From: Spirosomataceae bacterium TFI 002
GTDB lineage: Bacteria; Bacteroidota; Bacteroidia; Cytophagales; Spirosomataceae
Length of the DNA: 64,000 nt
Reading direction: 5' to 3'
Assembly: GCA_900230115.1 (NCBI GenBank)
Contig: LT907983.1
Span: 4,262,774 to 4,326,773 of the forward strand
A program made the position numbers and the translations under genes. Of the stretch, positions 8,813-18,533 are shown in pieces (positions within the stretch are counted from its first letter, which is position 1; every line of letters begins with the position of its first letter). Under the pieces are notes generated by a model, which saw only the letters and a program-made list of their open reading frames with translations, was not told the origin of the DNA and ran no database searches.

Positions 8813-10687
8813 ATGAAATTCGTACCCTCTCGCAATCTTTTCAAAAGATTGCTAAGCGGCCTATTTGGCCTTTTGTTTCTTAGTACTGCTTTTAGCCAAG
8901 AATTACCTCAGAATCTCGCTCCACATCCTCGACTACTTTTTACACCTGAGGAAGTTAAATTAGTAAAGCAAAATATCAGTTCAAATGATCTTTGGAAAAA
9001 GAGTCATACATCAATATTAGCTGAGGCAGATCAGATTATTGCTTTACCACTTCTCGAAAGAATTCAGATAGGAAGAAGACTTCTATCAGTATCGAGGGAA
9101 TGTCTTAGAAGAACAATGTTTTTGGGCTATGCATACAGACTCACAGGTGACGTAAAATATGCGAATCGTGTAGAAAGTGAATTGGTAAGTGTAGGTAATT
9201 TTTCCGACTGGAATCCTAGCCATTTTTTGGATGTTGCCGAAATGACAATGGCTATGGCAATTGGCTATGACTGGTGCTATAAAGGCTTGTCAGTTCCGGC
9301 AAGACTGAAAATTCAAGCTGCTATAATCGAGAAAGGAATTTATCCTTCGTTGGAGGAAAAGAATAACTCATGGCTCAATTCTTCACATAATTGGAATCAA
9401 GTGTGTAATGCAGGCATGACTTACGGTGCCCTTGTGTTATACAATGAACACAAGGAGCTAGCACAGAAGATCATTCGTCGTTCTGCTAAGTCGATTGTAA
9501 AGCCTATGGTTCAATATGCTCCAGATGGTGGATATCCAGAAGGGTACGCCTATTGGGGATATGGTACAACTTTCAATGTCTTATTTAATGACGCTGTAGA
9601 AAAAGCCTTAGGGACCGATTTTGGTCTTAACGCTCAGCCAGGATTTATGCAAACAGGTTCTTATATTCAGCACATGATTGGGCCATCAATGAACTCCTTC
9701 AATTTCTCGGATTGTGGAACATCGATAAAGATAAACCCCGCTAGCTTTTGGTTTGCAAATAAAACAAAGGAAATAGGCGAAACATATTTTGATCAAATGC
9801 AGATGCAACATTCATTAAACGAAAATCTTGGAAATAGGGTATTGCCTCTTATCATGATTTGGGGGGCGAACCTAGATATTGGATCAGATAAAAGACCATC
9901 TAAAAAAATGTGGGTAAGCCAAGGGGATTCTCCTGTGGCAATGTTTCGTACATCATGGGAGAATGACGCGGTTTTTGTAGGGCTAAAGGCAGGTTCCCCA
10001 AATGTAAACCATGCTCACATGGACTTAGGTTCTTTCGTGATGGATGCAATGGGAGAGCGATGGTCTATGGATTTTGGATCTCAGGGTTATAACTCTTTAG
10101 AGTCTAAAGGAATTTCAATATGGGGAAGGTCACAAGACGCTCAGAGATGGAGAGTTTATAGATATAATAATCTTTCTCATAGTACTTTGTCTTTCAATAA
10201 TGAATTTCAAAAAGTAGATGCTTATTCCAAAATTACAAAAAGCACTGAAGGTGAAAACTTAATGGCGGCTGAGACTGATTTAAGTCCAACTTACGAAGGG
10301 CAAGTGAAAAAAGCAGTAAGAAGCATTGCGATCGAAAATCAAAATCAGGTAATAATTAGAGATGAAGTGATTAATAATCAAGCGGCAAAAACAATGCAAT
10401 GGAGAATGCTAACTCCTGCAACCGTTAAAACTGCTGGAAAGGACTTTTTTGTACTGGAGCAAAATGGTAAAACTTTAACATTTAAAGTTCAAAATGCTAA
10501 GGGTATTCAAATGAAAACTTGGTCTACAGTTCCGCCAAATGATTACGATGCAGAAAATCCAGGAACTATGCTCATAGGCTTTGAAGTCGCTTTAAAAGCA
10601 AATGAAAAAAGAAATTTTGAGGTTGTTTTGGTTCCTGATGGATCGAAAATTCCTCAAAAAGTGTCAAAAAGAAAATGGTTTGATTAA
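8813..10687 (+). CDS. Heparinase II/III-like polysaccharide lyase
   Basis: A 624-residue secreted protein with a signal peptide cut after about residue 28 (LLFLSTAFSQ). An (alpha/alpha) toroid at roughly 40-370 includes SSHNWNQVCNAGMTYGAL and PDGGYPEGYAYWGYG. A C-terminal beta-sandwich begins near the conserved NHAHMDLGSFVMDAMGERW, as in heparinase II/III and related uronan lyases. Such enzymes cleave uronic-acid-containing polysaccharides by beta-elimination. No sulfatase, SusC/D or hydrolase neighbours are present, so the substrate (alginate, glycosaminoglycan or other) cannot be told. Confidence 0.85.
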   Translation: MKFVPSRNLFKRLLSGLFGLLFLSTAFSQELPQNLAPHPRLLFTPEEVKLVKQNISSNDLWKKSHTSILAEADQIIALPLLERIQIGRRLLSVSRECLRRTMFLGYAYRLTGDVKYANRVESELVSVGNFSDWNPSHFLDVAEMTMAMAIGYDWCYKGLSVPARLKIQAAIIEKGIYPSLEEKNNSWLNSSHNWNQVCNAGMTYGALVLYNEHKELAQKIIRRSAKSIVKPMVQYAPDGGYPEGYAYWGYGTTFNVLFNDAVEKALGTDFGLNAQPGFMQTGSYIQHMIGPSMNSFNFSDCGTSIKINPASFWFANKTKEIGETYFDQMQMQHSLNENLGNRVLPLIMIWGANLDIGSDKRPSKKMWVSQGDSPVAMFRTSWENDAVFVGLKAGSPNVNHAHMDLGSFVMDAMGERWSMDFGSQGYNSLESKGISIWGRSQDAQRWRVYRYNNLSHSTLSFNNEFQKVDAYSKITKSTEGENLMAAETDLSPTYEGQVKKAVRSIAIENQNQVIIRDEVINNQAAKTMQWRMLTPATVKTAGKDFFVLEQNGKTLTFKVQNAKGIQMKTWSTVPPNDYDAENPGTMLIGFEVALKANEKRNFEVVLVPDGSKIPQKVSKRKWFD

Positions 10688-10720
10688 TATTGAAACATAC
10701 TATCACTAAACTAAATTATA

Positions 10721-12223
10721 ATGAAGATTAAAGTAATTGCAATTCTGCTTTTAGGCTCTTTATTGCCTTTGTCAAGTTCATTTGCACAGAAACTAAAAAA
10801 GCTCCCTGAATATAAAGCAGACGAAAGCTTAATTGCCGCAGATATGAAGTTTTTGGCTTCAGATGAGTTGATGGGGCGTAAAACTGGCGAAATGGGTAAT
10901 TATGTTGCCGGTAGATACATAGCTGAGCAATTTAGAAAAGCGGGTCTAAAGCCAATAAATAATGGTAGCTTCATGCAGGCAGTGCAGTTGAAAAAAGTAC
11001 TACCTCCAACTAAAGGTACAGTAACTATTGGAGGCAATAAAAGTGAGCTGATCGATGATTTTGTTCTTATAGGAGGTAGTGGTTTAATGGCCAATAATGC
11101 AGAAGTTGTTCAGTTACCATATGCCTATACGAGCGAAGATGGTTCTTACGATGATTACAAAGGAATAGATGTAAAAGGGAAGGTAGTTTTAACGCAAATG
11201 GGCTCTCCTGATGCTGAAACTCCTCAGGCGATGTTTGGGGCTTCTCGCAAGAAACGAGCTCTGGCAAAAGAAAAAGGAGCAATTGCTGTAATTGAAATTT
11301 ACACAATGCCAATTCCGTGGGCTACTATAAAAGGATTCTTTGGTAAAGAATCAATTTCTCTTGCGGGTGATGAGAAAGGAGTAGATCCAACTCACATTTG
11401 GTTAAATTTGAAAGATGCTAAAAGTAGAGTGAAAGACAATGGAGAGAAAATCTCAATTGCAATAGATGCATTTCCTGAAGTAAATTTTACATCTAACAAT
11501 GTGGTAGGAGTCTTAGAAGGAACTAATCCTGCTATGAAAGATCAATACGTGGCTCTCACTGCTCATTACGATCACATCGGATACGGAGCAAAAGCAGGTA
11601 GAATAACTCCTGAAGACAGTATATTCAATGGAGCAAGAGATAATGCTTTTGGATCTTCTGCAGTTTTAACGGCGGTTAGGTCTTTATCTCAAAAACCAAC
11701 TGAACGTTCCATCCTTTTTATAGCTTACACTGGTGAAGAGGTAGGGTTATTGGGAAGTAAATATTATGCTGAACATCCTCTAGTGCCTATGAAACAAGTT
11801 ATTTTTAACCTAAATTGTGATGGTGGAGGTTATAATGACGTATCATTAGTTACTGTTATAGGTCTTGATAGAACTTCAGCTGAGGCTAATATCACAACGG
11901 CTAGTAAGGCATTTGGATTAAAAGCAATCAATGATCCTGTTCCTGAGCAAGGGCTATTCGACAGGTCAGACAATGTTAGTTTTGCGGCAAAAGGTGTACC
12001 ATCGCCTAATTATGCCCCAGGTATGACAGCTTTTGATGCAGAAATAAATAAGTATTACCATCAAGCAGCAGATAATCCTGATAATATCGATTACGATTAT
12101 TTAGCCAAATACTGTAAGTCTTATACTTATGCTGCTAGGCTAATTGCCAATGACAAGTCAAAGCCGACTTGGAAAGCTGGAGATAAATACGAAGAAGCTT
12201 TCAATAATCTTTATAATAAATGA
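10721..12223 (+). CDS. Secreted M28 family zinc aminopeptidase
   Basis: A 500-residue protein with a signal peptide (cut near residue 23). An inserted protease-associated (PA) domain spans about 130-260, and the M28 catalytic domain follows. The co-catalytic zinc set is complete: H282 (AHYDHIGYG), D307 (GARDNAFGSS), catalytic E339 with E340 (TGEEVGLLGS), D367 (NCDGGG) and a His near 462 (YYHQAADNPDN). It probably removes N-terminal residues from peptides in the periplasm or outside the cell. It lies 33 bp after the lyase gene in the same direction. Confidence 0.92.
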   Translation: MKIKVIAILLLGSLLPLSSSFAQKLKKLPEYKADESLIAADMKFLASDELMGRKTGEMGNYVAGRYIAEQFRKAGLKPINNGSFMQAVQLKKVLPPTKGTVTIGGNKSELIDDFVLIGGSGLMANNAEVVQLPYAYTSEDGSYDDYKGIDVKGKVVLTQMGSPDAETPQAMFGASRKKRALAKEKGAIAVIEIYTMPIPWATIKGFFGKESISLAGDEKGVDPTHIWLNLKDAKSRVKDNGEKISIAIDAFPEVNFTSNNVVGVLEGTNPAMKDQYVALTAHYDHIGYGAKAGRITPEDSIFNGARDNAFGSSAVLTAVRSLSQKPTERSILFIAYTGEEVGLLGSKYYAEHPLVPMKQVIFNLNCDGGGYNDVSLVTVIGLDRTSAEANITTASKAFGLKAINDPVPEQGLFDRSDNVSFAAKGVPSPNYAPGMTAFDAEINKYYHQAADNPDNIDYDYLAKYCKSYTYAARLIANDKSKPTWKAGDKYEEAFNNLYNK

Positions 12224-12381
12224 AAACACAGAAAGAATTGAATGTATTGTAAATATTGAGATTTCAGAAAAAAATGAAAATATCTATTCCTATAACTGAG
12301 TGATAGAAAAATGCTGAAAACTTTTTATAACAGAAAGTCGTTCTATTATTAAATCAAGCTTTAATATTTAGAACCTATTAC

Positions 12382-12389
12382 TATTTTTG
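12382..12389 (+). promoter_or_regulatory. Possible -7 element upstream of gltA
   Basis: TATTTTTG fits TAnnTTTG. It lies in the 257-bp gene-free stretch before gltA, about 90 bp from the start codon. No convincing -33 TTG is at the expected distance, so this is weak. The rest of the stretch shows no other signal. Confidence 0.25.
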
Positions 12390-12480
12390 TTCTAAAAAAA
12401 CATCCAATACACGCGTTTACGTTTGATTTTACTATTTTAGCGAACTTTTTAAAAAGAACCTTTAAAAACAACATATACAA

Positions 12481-13764
12481 ATGGCCGAAACTGCTAAGTT
12501 AATTATTGATGGAAATGAATATGAGTTTCCAATCATTGAAGGAAGTGAAGGAGAAAAAGCAATTGATATTTCAAAATTAAGAGGAGCCAGCTCGCATATT
12601 ACAATTGATCCTGGTTTTAAAAATACTGGTAGTACTACATCGGCCATTACTTTTTTAGATGGAGAAGAAGGCATATTGCGATACAGAGGATACTCTATCG
12701 AAGAATTAGCAGATAAGGCGGATTTCTTAGGAGTATCATACTTGTTGATCTATGGGGAGTTGCCAAATAAGGCACAATACGATGATTTCGTAAATAGAAT
12801 CACTCGTCATACAATGGTGAATGAGGATATGAGAAAAATATTTGATGGATTTCCTGTCAATGCTCACCCAATGGGGATTATGTCTTCGTTAGTGAGTGCG
12901 ATGAGTGGTTTTTACCCTTCTTCATATGACGAGAAATCAACTGATGATATCGACTTACACATCGTAAGATTGTTGGCAAAGTTACCAACGCTTGCAACTT
13001 GGTGTTACAAGAAGTCTCAAGGACATCCTATCAACTACCCTAAGAACAGTTTGGACTACAGTTCAAATTTCCTTCACATGATGTTCGCATTACCTGTGGA
13101 AGATTATCAGGTAGATCCTATCGTCGCAAGTGCTTTAAACAAGCTTTTGATTTTACATGCAGATCATGAGCAAAACTGTTCTACATCTACTGTTCGATTA
13201 GTAGGTTCTTCAAAAGCAAATTTATATTCATCTATATCAGCTGGTATTTCAGCACTTTGGGGGCCTTTACATGGTGGAGCAAACCAAGCAGTAATAGAAA
13301 TGCTTGAAGCTATCAAAGCTGATGGAGGAGGGGTAGAGAAGTATTTGAATAAAGCTAAAGACAAGAATGATCCTTTCAGATTGATGGGCTTTGGACACAG
13401 GGTTTACAAAAACTTTGATCCTAGAGCTAGGATTATCAAGAAAGCAGCTGACGATGTGTTAGAAGCATTAGGAATCGATGATCCTATTTTAGATATCGCA
13501 AGAGGTTTAGAAGAAGCGGCTTTAAATGATCCTTATTTTGTAGAAAGAAAACTATATCCAAACGTGGATTTCTACTCTGGAATTATATACCGTGCATTGG
13601 GTATCCCTGTGAACATGTTTACTGTGATGTTTGCAATTGGTCGTCTACCAGGTTGGATCGCACAATGGAAAGAGTTGAGAGAAGATAATCAAGCAATTGG
13701 TCGTCCAAGACAAATATATACTGGAGAAAATTTGAGACCTTTCGTTCCTATGGAGCAGAGATAA
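12481..13764 (+). CDS. gltA: Citrate synthase (type II, hexameric class)
   Basis: A 427-residue enzyme joining acetyl-CoA and oxaloacetate to citrate, the first step of the TCA cycle. The N-terminal small domain (LIIDGNEYEFPIIEGSEG) is that of Gram-negative type II enzymes. Catalytic positions are present: His near 264 in GPLHGGANQA, His near 305 in GFGHRVYKNFDPRA, and Asp near 362 in NVDFYSG. The substrate loop LHADHEQNCSTSTVR lies near 225. Length and ends match the family. It is a single gene with its own terminator. Confidence 0.98.
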   Translation: MAETAKLIIDGNEYEFPIIEGSEGEKAIDISKLRGASSHITIDPGFKNTGSTTSAITFLDGEEGILRYRGYSIEELADKADFLGVSYLLIYGELPNKAQYDDFVNRITRHTMVNEDMRKIFDGFPVNAHPMGIMSSLVSAMSGFYPSSYDEKSTDDIDLHIVRLLAKLPTLATWCYKKSQGHPINYPKNSLDYSSNFLHMMFALPVEDYQVDPIVASALNKLLILHADHEQNCSTSTVRLVGSSKANLYSSISAGISALWGPLHGGANQAVIEMLEAIKADGGGVEKYLNKAKDKNDPFRLMGFGHRVYKNFDPRARIIKKAADDVLEALGIDDPILDIARGLEEAALNDPYFVERKLYPNVDFYSGIIYRALGIPVNMFTVMFAIGRLPGWIAQWKELREDNQAIGRPRQIYTGENLRPFVPMEQR

Positions 13765-13785
13765 TATTTTTCCAAACGAGCATAA

Positions 13786-13824
13786 AAAATGCCCAATTCG
13801 TAAGAGTTGGGCATTTTCTTTTTA
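13786..13824. terminator. Intrinsic terminator between gltA and the LytTR gene
   Basis: An 11-bp perfect stem, AAAATGCCCAA with TTGGGCATTTT, has a 10-nt loop and is followed by CTTTTT. It follows gltA and, with A-rich flanks, may also serve the convergent LytTR gene. Confidence 0.9.
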
Positions 13825-13844
13825 ATGGATTTAGAATTTGTGTT

Positions 13845-14168
13845 TTATACGTAAGCTTTCATTGCATCTATAAAAGCATCTTTTCTGCGTCTGCTTATTT
13901 CTGCATAAGTATTGTTCGCTAATTTTGCTTTTGCACCACCGTTTAGCTGTATACTTTCTACTTGATTCATGTTAACCATGTAAGACTTGTGGCATCTAAA
14001 AAATGGAAATATTATAAATTTCTTTTCTAGCTCTTTGAGTGTTTTGGAGACAATAATTTTTTCTCCGTTTTTCATGTGCACTTCTGTGTAATTAGCATCT
14101 GCTTTGAGCAAAATGATGGCATTGGTTTCCACAATTTTCCTGCCTACAAGTTTTATTCGTGAATTCAT
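13845..14168 (-). CDS. Stand-alone LytTR DNA-binding protein
   Basis: A 107-residue protein that is essentially one LytTR domain: NAIILLKADANYTEVHMKNG, SKTLKELEKKF, FFRCHKSYMVNMNQVESI and AEISRRRKDAFIDAM. There is no response-regulator receiver domain. LytTR domains bind imperfect direct repeats; single-domain versions are common in Bacteroidota. No histidine kinase is next to it. The ABC transporter operon starts about 225 bp away in the opposite direction and is one possible target. Confidence 0.88.
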   Translation of the reverse strand: MNSRIKLVGRKIVETNAIILLKADANYTEVHMKNGEKIIVSKTLKELEKKFIIFPFFRCHKSYMVNMNQVESIQLNGGAKAKLANNTYAEISRRRKDAFIDAMKAYV

Positions 14169-14395
14169 AATAGCTTTTGAGTTTTATTAGGTGTGGTGTT
14201 ATAATTAGACCCGAAATTCAAAATTTTGGTTGGGAGTGAAATGAAATATATTTACTACTGTAATAATCTCTTAGAATAATTTAACTTTTTCTTTATCACA
14301 TTCATTTTACGTTTATCATTGATTAATAATCGTTTGTATAGTTTTCTTTCATCTCGTGTGAACACTTTGTATTTTTGAAACCTAAAACAATTCAT

Positions 14396-15307
14396 GTGGA
14401 AAATATCCTTGAGGTTAAGAATATTGTAAAAAATTATTCCGCACATTTAGCACTCGATAATGTGAGTATAAATGTCCCCAAAGGTCAAATTTTTGGCCTA
14501 TTGGGTCCCAATGGGGCAGGAAAAACATCACTCATTCGCATAGTGAATCAAATCACCGGGCCAGATTCAGGAACTGTTACTTTTAATGGTGAGCCGCTTA
14601 ACGAATCTCATAGATTTCAAATTGGCTATTTGCCCGAAGAAAGGGGGTTGTACAAAAAAATGAAAGTAGGAGAACACCTTCTTTACCTTGCTAGGTTAAA
14701 AGGACTTTCAAAAAATGAAGCAATGGATCGTTTGAAAGAATGGTTCGTGAAGTTTGATATCAAAAGCTGGTGGGACAAAAGCGTGGAGGACCTATCAAAG
14801 GGAATGCAGCAAAAAATCCAATTTGTTGCAACTGTACTTCATCAGCCCAAAATGATCATTTTGGACGAGCCGTTTTCTGGGTTTGACCCAATCAATGCTA
14901 ATATTATAAAAGATGAGATTTTGGAACTTCGTAATAATGGTTCTAGTATCATTTTCTCAACTCATAGAATGGAGTCTGTGGAGGAGTTGTGTGACCATGT
15001 CGCTTTGATAAATAAGTCTAAGAAAATATTGGATGGCTCAAAATCTCAATTGAAAGAGCAATTCAAAGACAATACTTTTTTGGTGGATTACAGAGGAGAA
15101 GCCTTGATAGCTCAAGATAACTTGTTCTCTATTGAGTCCGACGAACTGAGTCGTGAAGGGATAAGAAAAGCAAAATTGAAATTAACTTCAGATGCAAGCT
15201 CCAATCAATTGATCCAAAGCCTAGTGAATCAAGTTGAGATTTCGTCCTTTGCTGAGAACATACCGAGTATGAACGACATTTTTATAAAAGCTGTAAAAGA
15301 AGACTAA
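14396..15307 (+). CDS. ABC transporter ATP-binding protein (NatA-like)
   Basis: About 303 residues. Walker A GPNGAGKT, signature LSKGMQQK, Walker B MIILDEPFSGFDP and the switch His (STHRMES) are all present, and the C-terminal region is the extended type seen in Na+/drug-export ATPases of the NatA class. The start is uncertain: GTG at 14396 (V-E-N-I-L-E-V-K-N) fits the family N-terminus. An upstream TTG at 14375 lies inside a TATTTTTG that matches the -7 promoter consensus, which argues against it. It is paired with the permease 14 bp downstream. Confidence 0.92.
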   Translation: MENILEVKNIVKNYSAHLALDNVSINVPKGQIFGLLGPNGAGKTSLIRIVNQITGPDSGTVTFNGEPLNESHRFQIGYLPEERGLYKKMKVGEHLLYLARLKGLSKNEAMDRLKEWFVKFDIKSWWDKSVEDLSKGMQQKIQFVATVLHQPKMIILDEPFSGFDPINANIIKDEILELRNNGSSIIFSTHRMESVEELCDHVALINKSKKILDGSKSQLKEQFKDNTFLVDYRGEALIAQDNLFSIESDELSREGIRKAKLKLTSDASSNQLIQSLVNQVEISSFAENIPSMNDIFIKAVKED

Positions 15308-15321
15308 ACCCAGATATCGAA

Positions 15322-16662
15322 ATGAAGAATATAATATTAATATTAAAGAGGGAGTATCTCACAAGGGTGAAGAAAAGGTCTTTTATTGTAATGACACTAC
15401 TTTTTCCTATCATCATTGGTGGGGTTTATGGTATTGCAATTTGGGCTGTTTTGCAAGGGACAGAGGTTAAAAACATTAATATTGTTGATGATAGTACACT
15501 TTTCATTAACAAGTTTGAAAACTCTGAATCGTATAATTTTTCATATTTAAGTGAAAGTATAGACGAAGCCAAATTGGGTTTTAAAGCGAGTAAAGCAGAT
15601 GCACTAGTTCATATACCTGCAGAGGTTATTGACAACCCAAAGAATGTTCAAATATTTGCAGAAAGGGGTGTTCCGTTAGAGCTGCAGAGCAAAATTGAAC
15701 GATCAATTGAAAAGGAAATAGAAGGGATCAAGCTTGCCGAAGCTGGAATAACACAAAGCGTGCTAAAGAGTGCGAAAATGAATGTTAACAGTGAGACAAT
15801 CAGTTTGAAAGACGGAAATGAAAAGAGAAGTAGTTCTGGCGGAGCTACGGCAGCAGGATTTATATGCGGCTTTATGATCTATATGGCTGTATTCATTTAC
15901 GGAGCTCAAGTTATGAGGGGCGTAATGGAAGAGAAAACAAGTAGAATTGTGGAGGTGATTATATCTTCTGTTAAGCCATTTCAGTTAATGCTTGGTAAGA
16001 TATTAGGCGTAGCTCTTGTAGGCCTCACACAATTTGGATTATGGATAACACTTTCGGCAGCGGTAATTGGAATAGGGAGTAAATTTATTGTTCCTAAAAT
16101 TACCGAAGCACAAGAAAAAATGACTTCCATACAGATGGAGAGCCTTCCACCTGAAGCTCGTCAAATTGCAATGGAACAAGCACAAGATGCAGATGTAATG
16201 AGTGCATTGCCTGATATTTTCCAAGTTATAGATACATTGCCACTCGCTACTATCTTGATCAGTTTCTTGTTTTACTTCTTTGGTGGTTACATGTTGTATT
16301 CTTCGCTATTTGGGGCCGTTGGCTCAGCAGTAGATAGTGAAACCGATACGCAGCAGTTTATGCTACCTATAACGATACCTATTATTGCTTCCTTCTTGAT
16401 CGCACAATTTGTTATGCGTGACCCTAATGGAAGTTTGGCATTTTGGTTTTCTATGATTCCACTTACATCTCCTATTATTATGATGGTTCGTATTCCATTT
16501 GGTGTGCCTATATGGGAGATCGTTTTGTCGATTACATTATTGATCGGCGGATTTATCTTTACCACTTGGTTGGCAGGCCGTATTTATAGAGTAGGAATAC
16601 TCATGTACGGTAAAAAACCTACTTGGAGAGAACTAGGGAAGTGGGTCTTTTATAAAGGTTAA
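15322..16662 (+). CDS. ABC-2 type transporter permease (NatB-like)
   Basis: A 446-residue membrane protein. TM1 is near 20-42, a large extracytoplasmic domain runs to about 170, then five TM helices follow, with the ABC-2 motif VMEEKTSRIVEVIISSVKPFQLMLGKILG between TM2 and TM3. It forms an exporter with the ATPase just upstream. The substrate is unknown: Na+, drugs and lipid-like compounds are all exported by relatives. Confidence 0.9.
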   Translation: MKNIILILKREYLTRVKKRSFIVMTLLFPIIIGGVYGIAIWAVLQGTEVKNINIVDDSTLFINKFENSESYNFSYLSESIDEAKLGFKASKADALVHIPAEVIDNPKNVQIFAERGVPLELQSKIERSIEKEIEGIKLAEAGITQSVLKSAKMNVNSETISLKDGNEKRSSSGGATAAGFICGFMIYMAVFIYGAQVMRGVMEEKTSRIVEVIISSVKPFQLMLGKILGVALVGLTQFGLWITLSAAVIGIGSKFIVPKITEAQEKMTSIQMESLPPEARQIAMEQAQDADVMSALPDIFQVIDTLPLATILISFLFYFFGGYMLYSSLFGAVGSAVDSETDTQQFMLPITIPIIASFLIAQFVMRDPNGSLAFWFSMIPLTSPIIMMVRIPFGVPIWEIVLSITLLIGGFIFTTWLAGRIYRVGILMYGKKPTWRELGKWVFYKG

Positions 16663-16684
16663 CTTAAATCTTTAATAGATATAT

Positions 16685-16717
16685 AGAGCTTGGATTAATT
16701 TTCAAGCTCTTTTTTTA
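16685..16717 (+). terminator. Intrinsic terminator after the ABC operon
   Basis: AGAGCTTG and CAAGCTCT pair around a 10-nt loop, followed by seven T. The right arm lies inside the last codons of the convergent M23 gene (stop at 16695), so terminator and coding sequence overlap. Confidence 0.8.
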
Positions 16718-17345
16718 TGCCCAAAAACTCGAGTGGATCAATACAAATTTTCGAAAAATAATCAAGGTCATTTACCGAGCATACCCCAGGAAAGTCCCCA
16801 AATTTCCCTTCCATGCTTTTCATCAGCTGGAAATGAAGGTGTGGAGGCCAGCCACCATTTTCAGGAAAGTTACCAACTTCTCCTATCTGGTCGCCTTGAT
16901 CAAAGTATTGACCAATTTTTAGTTTTGAAATAGAATTTTGAGAGAGGTGACCATAAAGTGTAAATATGTTGCCCAATTTTGAATCAAGATGCTCCGTAAT
17001 AATTGTTGGACCGTAATCACCAAAACTTACATTATTTTTAAAGCTATGTACTTTGCAAGCGACTGGTGTAAAAATAGGGGTGAGGGCATCCGTCCATAAG
17101 TCAAGCCCAAGATGGATTGTGCGGGCTTCATTATTTTGTTGGAAATGTTCGCTTCTTTTATAAATAGCTCGGTTCTCTAACCAACCTCCAATACCAATTT
17201 TCCCTTTAGGAATCTGATCGAAAACATAGTCCGAAAAGCTTTGAGTATTTACCAATTCAACTTCTAAAAGCTCTTTATTTTGCTCACTAATGTCTAGCCA
17301 ATATAAGTTTTCAGGCAAAAGTGGTAAAGGGAGTATTTTTTTCAA
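16695..17345 (-). CDS. M23 family peptidase
   Basis: A 216-residue protein with the full LytM/M23 zinc set: HLGLDLW (HxxxD, residues about 79-83), the LYGHLS motif and HLHFQ (HxH). M23 enzymes cut peptide cross-links of peptidoglycan. No convincing signal peptide is seen (MKKILPLPLLPENLYWL), so the location is uncertain. It lies 10 bp downstream of the double TonB_C protein gene and is probably co-transcribed with it. Confidence 0.88.
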   Translation of the reverse strand: MKKILPLPLLPENLYWLDISEQNKELLEVELVNTQSFSDYVFDQIPKGKIGIGGWLENRAIYKRSEHFQQNNEARTIHLGLDLWTDALTPIFTPVACKVHSFKNNVSFGDYGPTIITEHLDSKLGNIFTLYGHLSQNSISKLKIGQYFDQGDQIGEVGNFPENGGWPPHLHFQLMKSMEGKFGDFPGVCSVNDLDYFSKICIDPLEFLGIKKELEN

Positions 17346-17355
17346 AGGTCGTTTT

Positions 17356-17979
17356 TTATCGAAAATAGATAGTAATCTTGTAATTGCTATTAACCTTTAC
17401 GCCTTTTTTTATGGCTGGCTCCATGGCGGGTAAAAGATTTATAATTCTAAGAGCTTCATTATTATATTTTTCATCGTATCCTTGCCAGATTGAAGGGTGG
17501 CGAATTAATCCATTTTTATCGACTACGAAATTGATAAGCACCTTTGCATTCGGGTTGGTCATCGATTTTGGAATTTGTTGGCTTATAAATTGGTACATTT
17601 TAATACTCCCCTCCGGGAATTGTGCTGATTGGTCAATATCGTGAATAATGTTTCCTTCCAGCCAACAGAATATTCTTTTTGAGGATGGTGATGAAATATT
17701 ACTTTTTAATAAAGGAGTCCATAAGGGCATTTGGTCAACCAACTTTTCAAGGGCAATTTGTAAATCTGGATTGTTGGGCGAAATTATATGTGGAGTATGG
17801 GCATGACCATTTTTATCAATCTGTAAATCAAATGTCAATTCCACATCTTCAAATCGACTTGAAAGATATTTTCTTAAATATGTGTCAAGCATACTGTCAC
17901 CACCAATAAAACTTGCTTCCTGTCCTACGGAGGATGTAAAAGTGAAGTTCAAAACTAGGGTAAGTAGTAGTACTTTCAT
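17356..17979 (-). CDS. Exported protein with two TonB C-terminal-like domains
   Basis: A 207-residue protein with a signal peptide (cut near residue 19, SSVGQ) and two TonB_C-like units. The first (about 40-110) is degenerate; the second (about 118-205) has FPEGSIKMYQFISQQIP, KVLINFVVDKNGLI and YNNEALRIINLLPAMEPA. Unlike classic TonB it has no TM anchor. Its neighbours are M56 proteins carrying the same domain, so a signalling role at the envelope is more likely than energising uptake. Confidence 0.75.
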   Translation of the reverse strand: MKVLLLTLVLNFTFTSSVGQEASFIGGDSMLDTYLRKYLSSRFEDVELTFDLQIDKNGHAHTPHIISPNNPDLQIALEKLVDQMPLWTPLLKSNISSPSSKRIFCWLEGNIIHDIDQSAQFPEGSIKMYQFISQQIPKSMTNPNAKVLINFVVDKNGLIRHPSIWQGYDEKYNNEALRIINLLPAMEPAIKKGVKVNSNYKITIYFR

Positions 17980-17990
17980 TTAAAACAAAA

Positions 17991-18014
17991 AAGCAATGGC
18001 GTGTACCATTGCTT
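17991..18014 (-). terminator. Intrinsic terminator after the blaI-M56-lipoprotein operon
   Basis: On the minus strand a 9-bp perfect stem, AAGCAATGG with CCATTGCTT and a 6-nt loop, is followed by a T-rich run (TTTTGTTTT). It separates the operon ending at 18043 from the gene starting at 17979. Confidence 0.8.
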
Positions 18015-18042
18015 CTCTAAATTTAGCTAGGCTAGGAAGAAG

Positions 18043-18498
18043 TTAATTCAATTTAAATACAATTGGCATTGTGAAATAGACATTCACTGGTTTGCCGTTC
18101 TGCTTTCCAGGCTCCCATTTTGGTAAGTTACTAACCACACGGAGAGCTTCTTCGTCTATTTCGGGATACGTACCTTTTAGTATCACTGGATTTTGAACAT
18201 TGCCTTCTTTGTCAACAATAAACTTAACAAAAACGCGTCCTTCTATTCCTCTTTCTTGAGCACTTTTAGGATAGTGGATTTCATTACCTATGTGTTCATA
18301 CATAGCTTTCACACCGCCTAGGAACTCGGGCTGATTTTCGACTGCGGTAAAAATTGGTTCTCCATTTAATTCTTTCGGACTTGCTTTTTGTACTTCATCG
18401 CTTACTACGGGTTCTGCCATCATGAAATCCTCATTGGAGCAGGAAGTAATTACTAATCCGGTAAAAACTAGTATGATAAATAAGTGGAGCTTTTTCAT
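18043..18498 (-). CDS. Lipoprotein with TonB C-terminal domain
   Basis: A 151-residue protein with a signal peptide and lipobox (GLVITSC, Cys about 20) and a single TonB_C domain at about 55-150: FLGGVKAMYEHIGNEIHYPKSAQ, VFVKFIVDKEGNV and PKWEPGKQNGKPV. The C-terminal half closely matches the TonB_C parts of both nearby M56 proteins, pointing to duplication of this module. It lies 35 bp downstream of the first M56 gene, in the same operon. Confidence 0.85.
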   Translation of the reverse strand: MKKLHLFIILVFTGLVITSCSNEDFMMAEPVVSDEVQKASPKELNGEPIFTAVENQPEFLGGVKAMYEHIGNEIHYPKSAQERGIEGRVFVKFIVDKEGNVQNPVILKGTYPEIDEEALRVVSNLPKWEPGKQNGKPVNVYFTMPIVFKLN

Positions 18499-18533
18499 AA
18501 TTGTGTTTTTTAAGTTTTGAGTAATAAAATATC